Below the pieces are notes generated by a model. It saw only the letters and a program-made list of their open reading frames with translations, did no database searches and had not been told where the DNA came from. This document shows, piece by piece, positions 38,546-50,033 of a stretch of DNA of 64,000 bases. The stretch covers positions 12,922,071-12,986,070 of the forward strand of contig NC_089318.1 in NCBI RefSeq assembly GCF_036669915.1. The letters run 5' to 3'. Position 1 is the stretch's first letter. Each line of letters opens with the position of its first letter. The position numbers were made by a program, and so were the translations under genes. The stretch comes from Pocillopora verrucosa (Eukaryota > Cnidaria > Anthozoa > Scleractinia > Pocilloporidae).

Positions 38546-39690
38546 CACTAGGTAAGGCTTTTCTTAGTGCATATGTGTGAGTCGGTCCGTATCACGGTTT
38601 CGAGGGGGTAAATCGAAGAGGAAAGATTGCAAATTTTTAGATCGATAATGAAATAAAGGAAAACGTTTCTCGTCTTGCTGCGAGCATGGGACAAAGAAAA
38701 AAATACGTGTAAGAAACGTGCCGTCACGTCTCATGGATCATCTATTGCCGTTTCCCACAAGCAAAATCCAAATGATTAACTCTTGATGTCACTAAATAAA
38801 GAATTACCCGGACAAGATAAGCAAAACAAAGGTTTCAAAACATCTGTTGGTCTTCGTCGTAAAACAAATAATGTAAACATTTACCATTTAGCGAGGTGAG
38901 AGCACGCGCAAATGTCAAGAGAAATTAACGACCAAAACAATAGTATTTTATTTTTGTTCTAAATTAATTTGACCTGGAGCAGTTCGTGAGGCAGCATTTC
39001 GGATGACTCTAACTGTTGTGGAGTTCAGGGTAGCCTTTTTCTAATTCCGTTTGTTCAGTGGAACGTGCTCATCGAAAAATTTACGTTCGTAAACTTTTTT
39101 CCGCAATCGGTAATTAGTGGACCTCTCCGTAGGAAGTCAGTCGATTAATTTCCGCGTTAGACCTGTTTTTCTGTTATTGAACGGAGTCTTCTAAATAAGA
39201 AAAAAATCCAAAATCCGTCGATCTGGGATTTTTCTGCAAAGCAAAGCTTACAATTTCAAAATGCGAAAATTGACGAGAGGGAAATACGTTTTCTATTTTG
39301 ATGTAATTTGCGACAACGACCACGAAAATGCAGACATATTTTTTTTTCAACGAATGCAGATAATACAGATGCAATTACCTAACATCAGTTAAGATTTACA
39401 CAAACTTTCCAGTAAATCCTCGATGCTTTTGACTCCTTCTTTTGCGATGAAACTCTGAAAGTTACCCTGAAATGAAGGTATATCAACGAAACACTTCATA
39501 CTTACGAGTAGTGCTTGTTTATCTCGTATGACAGCCTTCATGATGAGTTACATGGCCTCAGGTTTAGTTTTCGCGTTAGTCAATGTATTCAGTTTGAAAG
39601 TTTATTTAAAGCTGCTGCCGCTGACACGACCAAATGCTTCCACAGACCTCCCCCGCAATCGTTAACATAAGAAAATTGTTAACCAGTTTC

Positions 39691-40070
39691 CTGGTTGGCT
39701 CAGATAGTAGAGCACCGGACCCACTGCCGTGCGGGAGGTCGAGTGTTTAAGCTCCAGACCAGAACAACATTGAGCGTCTTAGAATAGTTGAGGAGAATGT
39801 GCAAGCTATTGCTGTGACCTCTGCAAATGGTTAGACGTGCTGGTCTTCTCAGAAAAGGAAAATAAACCGTTGAGTTTGATTGTTGCTCTCGGTGTTGTAC
39901 TGTGGACTTGATTCCGAAATTGGGAACGTCTGCAAAAATGTCTTTCAAAATTGTAAACTGATCAATGCAGTCTGGCTAAAGTTTCCCGCAAAGTGTTGTA
40001 AAGTGTTATGAGCTAATGGATATGGCGCTATCGAAATCGTCAATTAATTATTATTGTCATCATCATTATA
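39691..40070 (+). repeat. tRNA-derived SINE (family 2), unit 1
   Basis: The head CTGGTTGGCTCAGATAGTAG fits a tRNA A-box, followed about 40 bp later by a diverged B-box (GAGTGTTTAAGCTCC). The body contains CTGCAAATGGTTAGACG and GGAAAATAAACCG, and the tail has ATGGCGCTATCGAAATCG followed by an ATT-rich end. From recall this is a common coral SINE layout. B-box decay means it is an old copy. Confidence 0.75.
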
Positions 40071-40729
40071 GTTCTGCCTGTCTAGATTCCTTTAAACCAA
40101 TCACCTTCGGGGAATTGTCATTCATAATCCCCAGTCAAATGAACTATGATGAAATCACACTTTTACCCTCCAATCTTTAGATATTCAAGGTATATTTTGA
40201 AAATTTTAAGGGCAGGCAGCATATGGTTAAGACAGGTATACCTATTTTTCGGAAGAGAGTTCGATGAAAAAATAATAAACAGATAAATAAATTAATCAAT
40301 GAACGAATAAATAGATAGATGAAAATAATTGAATACTCAAACAATTAATTTAAAAAGACAAAGAATTCAGTTCAAGGCTGCTTCAAAATTAATTCAATGT
40401 TTTGGATCATAGTGCTGTTTGTTTTTACTTCTCACGTATGGAAAAACATAAGCAACACGAAGGGAAACGGAAGCGAAACTTTTACTTATAGTTTATTGTC
40501 ATCAATTTTAATGAGCTCGTTTTCGTTCATCGTGATGTTTTCTTTTTCGTCAAACCATAATTTACCACGAACACGGCTTAATGTATTCTTATTTTTCTAA
40601 ATATAATTTTATCCTCAGCAGAAGTTCGCTTTTCTTTAGGAGTCTAGTTGTCACTATCAGCGATGGGCTCCCAGTATGAGCATCACAATCTAGGGAAAGG
40701 CGAAGGAAATCTCAGTTGCCCATAAACAA

Positions 40730-40756
40730 TGACGTCATGACGTTCTTTGACGTGGC
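40730..40756 (+). promoter_or_regulatory. CRE/ATF-type site cluster upstream of MINPP1-like gene, unit 1
   Basis: A full palindromic cAMP-response element, TGACGTCA (40,730-40,737), is followed directly by two more TGACGT half-sites (40,738 and 40,749). It lies about 140 bp before the phosphatase start codon and is kept in all three units. Binding by CREB/ATF-family factors is inferred from the motif only. Confidence 0.5.
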
Positions 40757-40876
40757 ATTTTGTGTAGCTCTATCGGCAAGCGTTACATTTCAGCTATGCA
40801 TCAATATCCCTTAACGTTGTTATGGTTTAACCATGCGTACTCGGCCGTGTAAACACAGCCACGAACGTCCCTCAAC

Positions 40877-42295
40877 ATGGCTTTGAAACTGGTTTTATTC
40901 TCTATTATTCAATTATTTTTCTTTCAGTATGCTGGAGGCTCGCAAACGTTTCGCCTTGGAACGAAAACAGCATACCACTTCAACAATTCTGCTTCCTCGA
41001 TAACACACCCCGACCGATGTGAACCTATTCATCTCAACATGGTGATACGCCACGGCTCTCGACTTCCAAGTGATGGCGATATGGAAGAAATTGATGCACT
41101 TTTAACCAAGCTGAACCAAATCTACACAAAAGATTCGCCATTCCGCTACCAAAATCTCACGTTACCATGGATCAAACCACCGCTGTGGAACGACGGTAAT
41201 CCAGGCGAGTTAACAGCCGTTGGTGAAATTGAACAATACAGTATCGCCAAAAGGTTTCGAGCCCGTTTTAACAGAGTCTTCGACAAGAAATACTGGAATA
41301 AATATTACAGTTTTGTGTCTTCAGATAAACCTCGTACGGCTCAAAGCGCCATGGCGTTTGCCCACGGATTATTTGAATCCCAAGGTCCTGTAAGCCCATC
41401 AAAATTTCAACCCGTTGCTGTCATGTTTTCTGGTCGTCAAAACCAGGATAAATTATTGTCTTCTTACAAAACATGTCCTCGGTACGAGATCGACGTTGAC
41501 GAGAATGGCCTTGATGAAGTGGAAAAGTTTTTGAAAGGGCCAGAAGCTAGGAGTGTAACAGAACGACTTGAAAAAAGACTCAAGATAACCGGAAAGATGT
41601 CACTGACGTTTGATCTTGTCGAGAAACTTTTCCGGTTGTGTGCGTTTGGAGTAATGAACCGTAACGACAGCAGCTGGTGTGATTTGTTGGAAGATAATGA
41701 TGTCAAAATAATGGAGTATCAGGGTGATCTGGAAGCGTATTACGAGCACTCATACGGAAACCAGCTAAATCTGAAGATGGAATGCACTCTGCTTTCTGAA
41801 ATCACGAAAAATTTGCGTGACTTCTCCGCAGGTCAAACCGATCTTCGGGGAGTATTTCGATTCACGTCATCAGGCACTTTAGTTGGGTTGTTGACAATTC
41901 TCGGACTTTTCAAAGATTCCATGCCTTTGCGGGCAGACAATTACCTCCAAATGAGAAAGCGACAATTCGTTTTGTCTAACATGGTTCCTATGTCGGGCAA
42001 TATCGCTGTGGTTTTATACGCGTGCAAATCCTCAGGAATGGCGGAAAAACGGGATCACAAAGTGCAGGTGTTGGTGAACGAGGAACCAGTAACTCTGCCA
42101 TGTTGTCATGGAAACGTAATATGTAGTCTTGACGAATTTTTGTCATGTTTTAAGGAGACTGTTGACAGCTGTGATTTGGAAGCCATGTGTTCTCTACCGT
42201 CAACTGATCAACCAAAGGCCATGGCTACTCTTCTTTATCCCCGGCAGATTCTATTATCATTTTTCCTTGTTTTTACTCTTTTTAGTAGATTCTAA
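40877..42295 (+). CDS. MINPP1-like: MINPP1-like histidine phosphatase with degenerate second motif, copy 1
   Basis: An intronless 472-residue protein of the histidine acid phosphatase family, closest in layout to multiple inositol polyphosphate phosphatase. It has a signal peptide (1 to about 21), the nucleophile motif RHGSRLP (58-64), SSDKPRTAQSA (148-158) in place of the family's SSSKxR stretch, and WCDLLEDND and EYQGDLEAYYEHSYG (280-294) as in MINPP proteins. Where MINPP has GHAET (acid/base His and Glu), this protein has TSSGT (330-334), so both residues are missing. A hydrophobic tail (458-469) after a small-residue stretch suggests a GPI anchor. ATG in AACATGG context. It converges with the WSB-like gene. 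Likely a secreted or surface pseudophosphatase, or an enzyme with altered chemistry (inference). Confidence 0.85.
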   Translation: MALKLVLFSIIQLFFFQYAGGSQTFRLGTKTAYHFNNSASSITHPDRCEPIHLNMVIRHGSRLPSDGDMEEIDALLTKLNQIYTKDSPFRYQNLTLPWIKPPLWNDGNPGELTAVGEIEQYSIAKRFRARFNRVFDKKYWNKYYSFVSSDKPRTAQSAMAFAHGLFESQGPVSPSKFQPVAVMFSGRQNQDKLLSSYKTCPRYEIDVDENGLDEVEKFLKGPEARSVTERLEKRLKITGKMSLTFDLVEKLFRLCAFGVMNRNDSSWCDLLEDNDVKIMEYQGDLEAYYEHSYGNQLNLKMECTLLSEITKNLRDFSAGQTDLRGVFRFTSSGTLVGLLTILGLFKDSMPLRADNYLQMRKRQFVLSNMVPMSGNIAVVLYACKSSGMAEKRDHKVQVLVNEEPVTLPCCHGNVICSLDEFLSCFKETVDSCDLEAMCSLPSTDQPKAMATLLYPRQILLSFFLVFTLFSRF

Positions 42296-43771
42296 CAGCC
42301 TCGTCTCCATTCTGCATACAGGGAGAACCATTATGTAAATAAATTATTTGCCAACTCAAAGATCTGCACCAGGCTGTAGCCTGTTTCAGGTACCTAGTCT
42401 GTGAAGAGCAAATTAGCTAACAGTTGCAGTCGTCAAGGCAAACACTTGCATTTGCTGTTTTACATGTGCGTGCTTATGGATCAAGAGCTTGGCACAGGCT
42501 ACCCAAGGAGTTGGGTAACTCTTTAGCTGATCTTGGCCCATGGCTATACTTAGGAAAGAGGACTGAGTTGTTTCTTTTTTGTTTTTTTCTTGTAGGTCTG
42601 TTTACGTTGACCACGACTCTTCTATTTTTCTTGTAGTTTTAGGACTACTTAGGAAACAACTGTCAACTATATGTGAAATTATAGATCCTCTTTTATTCTG
42701 CAAGATTTCCCTAATTCCATAACATTTAAGTGTGCCAGATCATCAACGAAAATTCATAATAAATATACCTTACTACCATTTGAAAAAAGGTTTACTTGAA
42801 AATCTGCATTCGAGGCCAGCAGTAATGCTGCATTGCCAGTTGTTGAGGCAAGGGGGGTGTGGGGGGGTGTGGTCTGGCAGTCTTGTCATAATTCTTTTTA
42901 TGATCTGCCACTGTCATTTTTTTCTAGATGAACTGACAATTCATGCAGTGGAGCTGTATAGCTACAAATCTTAAGTGCAAAGTAATAGCTCTGAGTAATG
43001 TTAAGAACATTTTTTATCTAACTCAGATACAATGAGGGATAAATTGACCTCATTCAAACTTATAAAATAAAATAATTTACAGCATTGATATCAAGAAATT
43101 ACATAGTTTTTTGGTGTTGGAACTAAATGGCTTGAAATTCCACGTGTTCCTATGTTTTGCCTGTTTTTGTTGCAAATCTACCACAACATTTCAAAAATTA
43201 TCAAACATCTGAAGAGAAACAAGACCTCAATTTGAGAAAAAACTCTTTACAGCTGAAAGAAGTTGCCAACGAACAGATTGGAATGTTGACTACATGGAAG
43301 ATTAGTCAAATTTGGTATTATATATTAGAAACATGCTAAATAGTTTTGAGACACTGGTGACAAATACCTAACGTTTTTAAGTTTCAATTTCATATTAGAC
43401 CTATTTTGGAAGATAACAATTAAACTGGTTCTAAATAGTGTGAGAGAGATGGTAAGTTTGAGCTCAGTAAAAAAATAGAGAAAGGTGTTTTTCATCTTGT
43501 GACAAGCGTAGGACAAAGAAAAAATTTTTGAGTCACCACAAGAACCGCAGGCCATGCTCCAATGCTCTACCACTGAGCCACAGAGACTCTATGATGAGTG
43601 AGTGACACCTATTACTAGGTACATATGACACATGTCCTGTGTACTGCTAGGATCAGCAATATCGATAGCATCATGTTTGTGAATAGAATAGGAAAGATGG
43701 TATGGGCCCCCTCACCATAGAGTCTTTGTGTCTTAGTGGTCTCTTTAATGGCTACAATTTGCTTCGGATCT
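42296..43771. other. Convergent intergenic region between phosphatase and WSB-like genes, unit 1
   Basis: It contains the shared 3' ends of the two convergent genes. An AATAAA at about 42,339 suits the phosphatase transcript. A G/T-rich tract (about 42,850-42,872) varies between units. A family-1 SINE lies near the WSB-like 3' end. Short frames here are not domain-bearing. Confidence 0.5.
43448..43594 (-). repeat. tRNA-derived SINE (family 1), unit 1
   Basis: On the minus strand it begins AGAGTCTCTGTGGCTCAGTG (A-box TGGCTCAGTGGTAG) and carries a diverged B-box (GCGGTTCTTGTGGTGAC). The body is TTTTTTCTTTGTCC, GTCACAAGATGAAAAACACC and ends AGCTCAAACTTACCATC. It is the same family as 38,385-38,545. 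About 125 bp away on the plus strand (43,711-43,740) is a second, truncated head (CCATAGAGTCTTTGTG), so the two form an inverted pair. Confidence 0.75.
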
Positions 43772-45115
43772 TCAAGAACATTCATTTACTCTTGTACTAG
43801 CAAGAGGTGAAAATAATAGATAAGCTTTTAAGTTTCTTGGTAAGGGCAGATGTGTCACTTGTGCTGGTGGAACCAACCCATTAATCACTAAACGACATAA
43901 ATGTTGCAGTTCAAATTTTAGAGGCAACTGCCAGATCCGAACTAAGCCATCACTCTGTCCAATGGCCAGTTCATTACAGCTCCTTGCAAAGGCAACAGAA
44001 CATACAATGGTTGTGCTTGACTCATTAGAAACAGAGTCTAGCCTGGCATCAGGTACATGTATTGAACTTATCTCATAAAGAGTCTGTAACAGTTCTGTTT
44101 CAGTTACAATAACTTTTCCTTGTGAAGTACCAAAGGCTAACAAGGCACCATCTGCACTGTATGAAAATGCTGTCAACTTAGTTGAACCTGTCACAATCTT
44201 TGTTTCTGTTACACATTTAGTGTTACCATCTTGAATATACCAGATCTGAAAAACACCATCCTCATAGCAGGCTGCAAGCTTTTGAAATGGAAAACAGGGA
44301 ACAAAAGAACAACTGCAAGCATTTCTTGCAACATCAGTCCTAATGGCAGACAGCAACTCTAAATTTTCACTTTTCAGAACATATAGCTGACTCAAGGAAC
44401 TGGAAAATGCAACAAGGGAGCTGTCTGGTGAAAAGACACAGCTGATCAAGTGACCGGAAAATCCTGGAAAAACAACTTCACAAATGACTCTCCCTGAACT
44501 TTTTAGCTTTTTCTTGGACTTCACCTGCCATAGCCAAATATCATTTGTTTCAGTACCTCTGTGAGATTCTAGCGTAACATTGCTCACTGTCACGGCTTTG
44601 CGGCCGTCCGGAGAAAACACGCAACATAAAGGTCTGGTCAGACGACTTCTATCGCGATATTCACCTTTATCACAGTAAATTATTAACGGTTTTAGAGTAC
44701 AATCGTCTGTGCGCTCAGCCAAAATAATTTGTGCGTGACCTGTGCCTAAAATAATCGACAAAATCTCCCCATTTGGCGAAAAATTGCAAACGGGAGGCGG
44801 TGAGCACGTGAACAGGCTGTTATCATGGGTTTCCTCGAGGCTATCGAGGTCCCAACATTGAACATATCCTGCTCGAAAATGTCTCAAATCATGGCCACCA
44901 AACGTTGTAAGTGACAGCAAACTTGTATCGTCGTTCGGAGAAAAGGCACAGGCTGTTACCTTCAATGGGTCTGAATGCTTTAGTTCCGTCAAGATGGTAA
45001 AGGGTGGAGGAATTGGTTCGCCTTTCAAATGAAATGACCGGTAAGTTGTCGTGCAAAGAGCCAGTTCTGTTCCGTGAATATCTGATTGGTTTGGTTTTGA
45101 TGAATCCAAACCCAT
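43772..45115 (-). CDS. WSB1-like: WD40-repeat protein with C-terminal SOCS box (WSB1/WSB2-like), copy 1
   Basis: An intronless 447-residue protein. About seven WD-type blades can be traced by their VxACAFSP-like openings (VTACAFSPNDD, VCNFSPNGE, CCVFSPDGRK, SCVFSPDSS, CSCSFVP, AFSYSADG, CSVAFARS) and closing VQCWD, IWLWQ, FQIWY and VRIWQ. Residues 403-435 form a SOCS box: LQHLCRLVI (elongin BC-box) and THLPLPRNLKAYL, as at the end of vertebrate WSB1/2. These proteins are substrate receptors of cullin-RING ubiquitin ligases; that role is inferred. An in-frame TAG upstream with no ATG between fixes the start at 45,115. It runs towards the phosphatase gene. Confidence 0.8.
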   Translation of the reverse strand: MGLDSSKPNQSDIHGTELALCTTTYRSFHLKGEPIPPPFTILTELKHSDPLKVTACAFSPNDDTSLLSLTTFGGHDLRHFRAGYVQCWDLDSLEETHDNSLFTCSPPPVCNFSPNGEILSIILGTGHAQIILAERTDDCTLKPLIIYCDKGEYRDRSRLTRPLCCVFSPDGRKAVTVSNVTLESHRGTETNDIWLWQVKSKKKLKSSGRVICEVVFPGFSGHLISCVFSPDSSLVAFSSSLSQLYVLKSENLELLSAIRTDVARNACSCSFVPCFPFQKLAACYEDGVFQIWYIQDGNTKCVTETKIVTGSTKLTAFSYSADGALLAFGTSQGKVIVTETELLQTLYEISSIHVPDARLDSVSNESSTTIVCSVAFARSCNELAIGQSDGLVRIWQLPLKFELQHLCRLVINGLVPPAQVTHLPLPRNLKAYLLFSPLASTRVNECS

Positions 45116-46857
45116 GCCTAAACTTATTCCTAAATCATACAGTTCGCCCTAAGCGACACTTTTCAGGTAAGAAGTTGAAGAACGGCATGAAGTGTTAAAT
45201 CTTCACGAGTTCACAAAGGCGTACATAGAGCGTTCTCCATCTTTGTTTGTATTTTGGTACCCAAGCCTCCCGCTTTTTGGGATGAGCGGTTGCAATGCCA
45301 TGCTATAGGCGATTCACCTTAGCGGTTCCCATGCGGGGAAACCCACGGTAACCCTGAAAATTGGCAAGGGAGATGACACACTGTAGGTTGATCTAGGATG
45401 AGCGGAAGATCTGAGTATCGGGGCAACAAATAACATAATAATATTAAGTAATTAGAAATTGTTATAAGACACCAATCCTATTAAAGAACAGCGAGTTTGC
45501 AGCATTGGAAAATGGCAAAAAATATATCGCTCGATTACAGTTAACGCAAATATAATTCAACTTTTGGGCAAAGTGTCTCCAAGCCCATGGCAAGAAGTTC
45601 CATTCTTCCCGTTTGCGTTAACGTCATTCTTAGCCTCTGATAATCCAACAGCCAAACAGTACCAGAGAAAAAAAGATTTATTGTAACATGTATACATGAT
45701 AATAGTTTTCGGTTCTCTACCTTTGGAGTTTACTAATATTTCTAATATTACACCATACTATCAACACACGCTGGCCTCTTCTCTAGTCTTTATCACACGG
45801 CCTAAAAAACACATGGTTCGTAATTAAACACGTATCTCGATTATGCAATAAATTCATTTGATTATCCAACCTTTGTGTTAAATACAATTCTTTACTGGCC
45901 GATTTCACAATATTCTTTTCAATTTTATACCTGCACTTCTATTAACCATCGATAACTTTTGTATAACTTGTCTTTTCTTAATTCAATCCAAATTTACAAT
46001 ATTAAGCGAGCAACAATGTCTTACTCTGGTAATCACTTCATTCTTCCTCTTAATTACTGTCCTCTTTACAAATAAATATTCCATGCATGGTCAGCTATCT
46101 TTGTTTTAGCCGTTTTAGCAGCATTATTACATACAAATTTCTTGAGCTTACAAGTTAAACTTAACACATTGTGTTGGCTTTGCTTTCTGACAAGAACGAA
46201 ATACAACATAGTATGAAAAAATAAATAAAATAGCATTGGTCATAAATCTTTGATGTCAGGCATTTTGATCAATTCTTACATCCCAGCGTTATTTATTACA
46301 ATAAATTATGCGTTTAAGTTCTGCATGAACTCAAAATGAACTCTATTTACATTTTTTTCGGTTTGTTCGCATGTGCCATGCCCGCGAAACCTCAATAACA
46401 CGCAAACTCTGAACGTGAAAACCAAACTTTCTTTTTTTCTACCGTAGACCTTTATTGTATAAACAAATGAAAAACAAGACCAAAAGGAATCGGAAAAAAG
46501 CAATATGAATCGATAACTACTGCAATACAGACACACGAGCTTAACGTTTTGAACTCTCAGAATATCAAACCTGCTCTTCTGGGTTGTCTGTAACATGCTT
46601 GGAAGAAGGATAAAGTGCAATTCGAATAATTTTTGTTGAGATGTGTAATGAGCATGTCGTTGAAGACGCAGTAAAGTAAAACTACATTTGAAGAAATTCA
46701 AGCGATTCGGCATATGTTACTACTCGTCTGCTCTCTTAACAAAGGCCCTCCAGAAATGCTCTGTAGACTATTCGATAAATACCGATACCAAAGTCAAAAC
46801 TCCTTCCCAAGTGTAACAAAGCCTACCACCTCTATCGATCACAACCCATTATTCTAA
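45116..46857. other. Region between WSB-like 5' end and orphan exon, unit 1
   Basis: It holds the WSB-like promoter side and what is probably the 3' UTR of the minus-strand orphan exon. Frames here (for example 46,306-46,713 minus) are low-complexity and lack domains. No other gene is seen. Confidence 0.5.
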
Positions 46858-47178
46858 TCAAAGGTAAGTATCAAGCCATTCTTTGGACCGCTTTACGTCA
46901 CAGGCGCTTGTGCTTGCCCCAAGAAAACGCTCTGCTCCCAAGGATCCTTGGGAAAGATCATCGACTGAGCACACACTACTAGTCTCCATATCTTTGACTG
47001 TCACGGATAAGTTTCGGAGATCTGGTGCCGAAGAACTTTTCGCAAGATCTCTTTGGCCCATGCTTTCCGCGTCGCTCAAGAAGGAGAGGTCGAGCAGTTC
47101 TCGGTCAATTTGAACTCTCAGAGCATGTAGAGAGGCGATATCGTCACGGCACTCCACAGAAATTACCTCATCACAGGG
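46858..47178 (-). CDS. Orphan 3'-terminal exon of an unidentified gene, unit 1
   Basis: After a strong acceptor on the minus strand (TTCTTTCCTCTTAG), the frame starts PCDEVISVECRDD and runs 106 codons to a stop at 46,858, without an ATG at its front. It is rich in Ser/Asp/Leu, with a possible helix (LHALRVQIDRELLDLSFL) and Ser-rich phrases (SSSAPDLRNLS, ETSSVCSVDDLS). A phase-compatible upstream exon may end at 47,449 before GTGAGA. The duplicated segment stops at 47,595, so the rest of the gene is not present beside this copy. It is probably a fragment; the family is not recognised. Confidence 0.5.
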   Translation of the reverse strand, partial: PCDEVISVECRDDIASLHALRVQIDRELLDLSFLSDAESMGQRDLAKSSSAPDLRNLSVTVKDMETSSVCSVDDLSQGSLGAERFLGASTSACDVKRSKEWLDTYL

Positions 47179-47595
47179 CTAAGAGGAAAGAATGAGATGA
47201 ATATTTAAGAAATGGTCAAATTTCAAGTGCAGGAGATGCATTCACAAAAAAGGCCATCGTATGGTGGCTTATGACGAATGTTAGTGTGTTTCTGGCGATT
47301 TTCGCCTAAAAGTAATCGTCCTATCTATTTAAAAAATAGATTCAATTTCACCGGACGTCTTTTCACTTTGAAGTGAAAGCTGCCGCTAAAATTTGGTAAG
47401 AACAAAAAAGCGGCACACGCGCCATGGGCAAGTCACTCAAGTTCTCACCACATTTTGGCGACACGTGTGATCCGTTATATGATGCATGATAAAGTAATTT
47501 GATTGGTTTTCGCATGACAGCGGAGCTATCAAGGTCCTGCCTTGTGTCATCCGTCTCACTCTTCCACTCCTTAACTGATTCCCGTTATCATTCCA

Positions 47596-47665
47596 CGCCA
47601 GGCCTTCAAATTCGGCGCTACGATGCTCTCTCCCACAGCTTAGGAGAACTCTCTGATGCACCAGG
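47596..47665 (-). repeat. Truncated SINE head at the unit 1/unit 2 junction
   Basis: Only the tRNA-like head of the family-1 SINE remains (GTGGGAGAGAGCATCG on the minus strand). Its B-box and body, intact beside unit 1, are replaced at this junction by the end of unit 1. It therefore marks the duplication breakpoint. Confidence 0.75.
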
Positions 47666-48802
47666 TAAGGCTTTTCTTAGTGCATATGTGTGAGTCGGTC
47701 CGTATCACGGTTTCGAGCGGGTAAATCGAAGAGGAAAGATTTCAAATTTTTAGATCGATAATGAAATAAAGGAAAACGTTCTCGTCTTGCTGCGAGCATG
47801 TGACAAAGAAAAAAATACGTGTAAGAAACGTGCCGTCACGTCTCATGGATCATCTATTGCCGTTTCCCACAAGCAAAATCCAAATGATTAACTCTTGATG
47901 TTACTAAATAAAGAATTACCCGGACAAGATAAGCAAAACAAAGGTTGCAAAACATCTGTTGGTCTTCGTCGTAAAACAAATAATGTAAACATTTGCCATT
48001 TAGCGAGGTGAGAGCACGCGAAAATGTCAAGAGAAATAAACGACCAAAACAATAGTATTTTATTTTTGTTCTAAATTAATTTGACCTGGAGCAGTTCGTG
48101 AGGCAGCATTTCGGATGACTCTAACTGTTGTGGAGTTCAGGGTAGCCTTTTTCTAATTCCGTTTGTTCAGTGGAACGTGCTCATCGAAAAATTTACGTTC
48201 GTAAACTTTTTTCCGCAATCGGTAATTAGTGGACCTCTCCGTAGGAAGTCAGTCGATTAATTTCCGCGTTAGATTGTTTTTCTGTTATTGAACGGAGTCT
48301 TCTAAATAAGAAAAAAATCCAAAATCCGTCGATCTGGGATTTTTCTGCAAAGCAAAGCTTACAATTTCAAAATGCGAAAATTGACGAAAGGGAAATACAT
48401 TTTTCTATTTTGATGTAATTTGCGACAACGACCACGAAAATGCAGACATATTTTTTTTTCAACGAATGCAGATAATACAGATGCAATTACCTAACATCAG
48501 TTAAGATTTACACAAACTTTCCAGTAAATCCTCGATCCTTTTGACTCCTTCTTTTGCGATGAAACTCTGAAAGTTACCCTGAAATGAAGGTATATCAACG
48601 AAACACTTCATACTTACGAGTATTGCTTGTTTATCTCGTATGACAGCCTTCATGATGAGTTACGTGGCCTCAGGTTTAGTTTTCGCGTTAGTCAATGTAT
48701 TCAGTTTGAAAGTTTACTTAAAGCTGCTGCCGCTGACACGACCAAATGCTTCCACAGACCTCCCCCGCAATCGTTAACATAAGAAAGTTGTTAACCAGTT
48801 TC

Positions 48803-49181
48803 CTGGTTGGCTCAGATAGTAGAGCACCGGACCCACTGCCGTGCGGGAGGTCGAGTGTTTAAGCTCCAGACCAGAACAAAATTGAGCGTCTTAGAATAGT
48901 TGAGGAGAATGTGCTAGCTATTGCTGTGACCTCTGCAAATGGTTAGACATGCTGGTCTTCTCAGAAAAGGAAAATAAACCGTTGAGTTTGATTGTTGCTC
49001 TCGGTGTTGTACTGTGGACTTGATTCCGAAATTGGGAACGTCTGCAAAAATGTCTTTCAAAATTGTAAACTGATCAATGCAGTCTGGCTAAAGTTCCCCG
49101 CAAAGTGTTGTAAAGTGTTATGAGCTAATGGATATGGCGCTATCGAAATCGTCAATTAATTATTATTGTCATCATCATTAT
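48803..49181 (+). repeat. tRNA-derived SINE (family 2), unit 2
   Basis: Near-identical copy of the element at 39,691-40,070, carried along by the duplication: same A-box head, decayed B-box and ATT-rich tail. Confidence 0.75.
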
Positions 49182-49878
49182 AGTTCTGCCTGTCTAGATT
49201 CCTTTAAACCAGTCACCTTCGGGGAATTGTCATTCATAATCCCCAGTCAAATGAACTATGATGAAATCACACTTTTACCCTCCAATCTTTAGATATTCTA
49301 GGTATATTTTGAAGATTTTAAGGGCAGGCAGCATATGGTTGGCCGAGTGACTGGGAAAAAAATGTTTCGTTTACTTAAGACAGGTATATCTATTTTTCGG
49401 AAGAGAGTTCCATGAAAAAATAATAAACAGATAAATAAATTAATCAATGAACGAATAAATAGATAGATGAAAATAATTGAATACTCAAACAATTTATTTA
49501 AAAAGACAAAGAATTCAGTTCAAGGCTGCTTCAAAATTAATACAATGTTTTGGATCATAGTGCTGTTTGTTTTTACTTCTCACGTATGGAAAAACATAAG
49601 CAAACACGAAGGGAAACGGAAGCGAAACTTTTACTTATAGTTTATTGTCATCAATTTTAATGAGCTCGTTTTCGTTCATCGTGATGTTTTCTTTTTCGTC
49701 AAACCATAATTTACCACGAACACGGCTTAATGTATTCTTATTTTTCTAAATATAATTTTATCCTCAGCAGAAGTTCGCTTTTCTTTAGGAGTCTAGTTGT
49801 CACTATCAGCGATGGGCTCCCAGTATGAGCATCACAATCTAGGGAAAGGCGAAGGAAATCTCAGTTGCCCATAAACAA

Positions 49879-49905
49879 TGACGTCATGACGTTCTTTGAC
49901 GTGAC
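49879..49905 (+). promoter_or_regulatory. CRE/ATF-type site cluster, unit 2
   Basis: TGACGTCA at 49,879-49,886 followed by two TGACGT half-sites, about 150 bp upstream of the second phosphatase start. Confidence 0.5.
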
Positions 49906-50033
49906 ATTTTTGCATTTTGTGTAGCTCTATCGGCAAGCGTTACATTTCAGCTATGCATCAATATCCCTTAACGTTGTTATGGTTTAACCATGCGTACTCG
50001 GCCGTGTAAACACAGCCACGAACGTCCCTCAAC

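Larger units (their letters stand above)
38483..47595. repeat. Array unit 1 (9.1 kb): MINPP1-like + WSB-like + orphan exon
   Basis: The phrase CGCCAGGCCTTCAAATTCGG occurs at 38,483, 47,596 and 56,785, and everything after it is nearly identical from unit to unit. This unit is 9,113 bp, slightly shorter than unit 2 (9,189 bp). It lacks a 34-bp phrase (GGTTGGCCGAGTGACTGGG...) that units 2 and 3 have upstream of the phosphatase gene. Confidence 0.95.

Noticed and set aside
39691-39770. tRNA-like A-box and B-box suggesting a tRNA gene
   Set aside because: The B-box is decayed, no cloverleaf closes, and the sequence continues into a SINE-type body and ATT-rich tail; it is a SINE, not a tRNA gene. 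The same holds at 43,448-43,594 and the other copies.
41464-41706. Minus-strand frame opposite the phosphatase gene
   Set aside because: It is a shadow of the real coding frame and recurs only because the gene is triplicated.
42424-42636. Frame containing AYGSRAWHRLPKEL, reminiscent of the end of some non-LTR reverse transcriptases
   Set aside because: Only a short phrase is similar, with no other reverse transcriptase motifs nearby, and the equivalent frame is broken in unit 2.
46306-46713. 135-codon minus-strand frame
   Set aside because: It lies in the probable 3' UTR of the orphan exon, has biased low-complexity content and no domains, and its C-terminus changes with a small deletion in unit 2.
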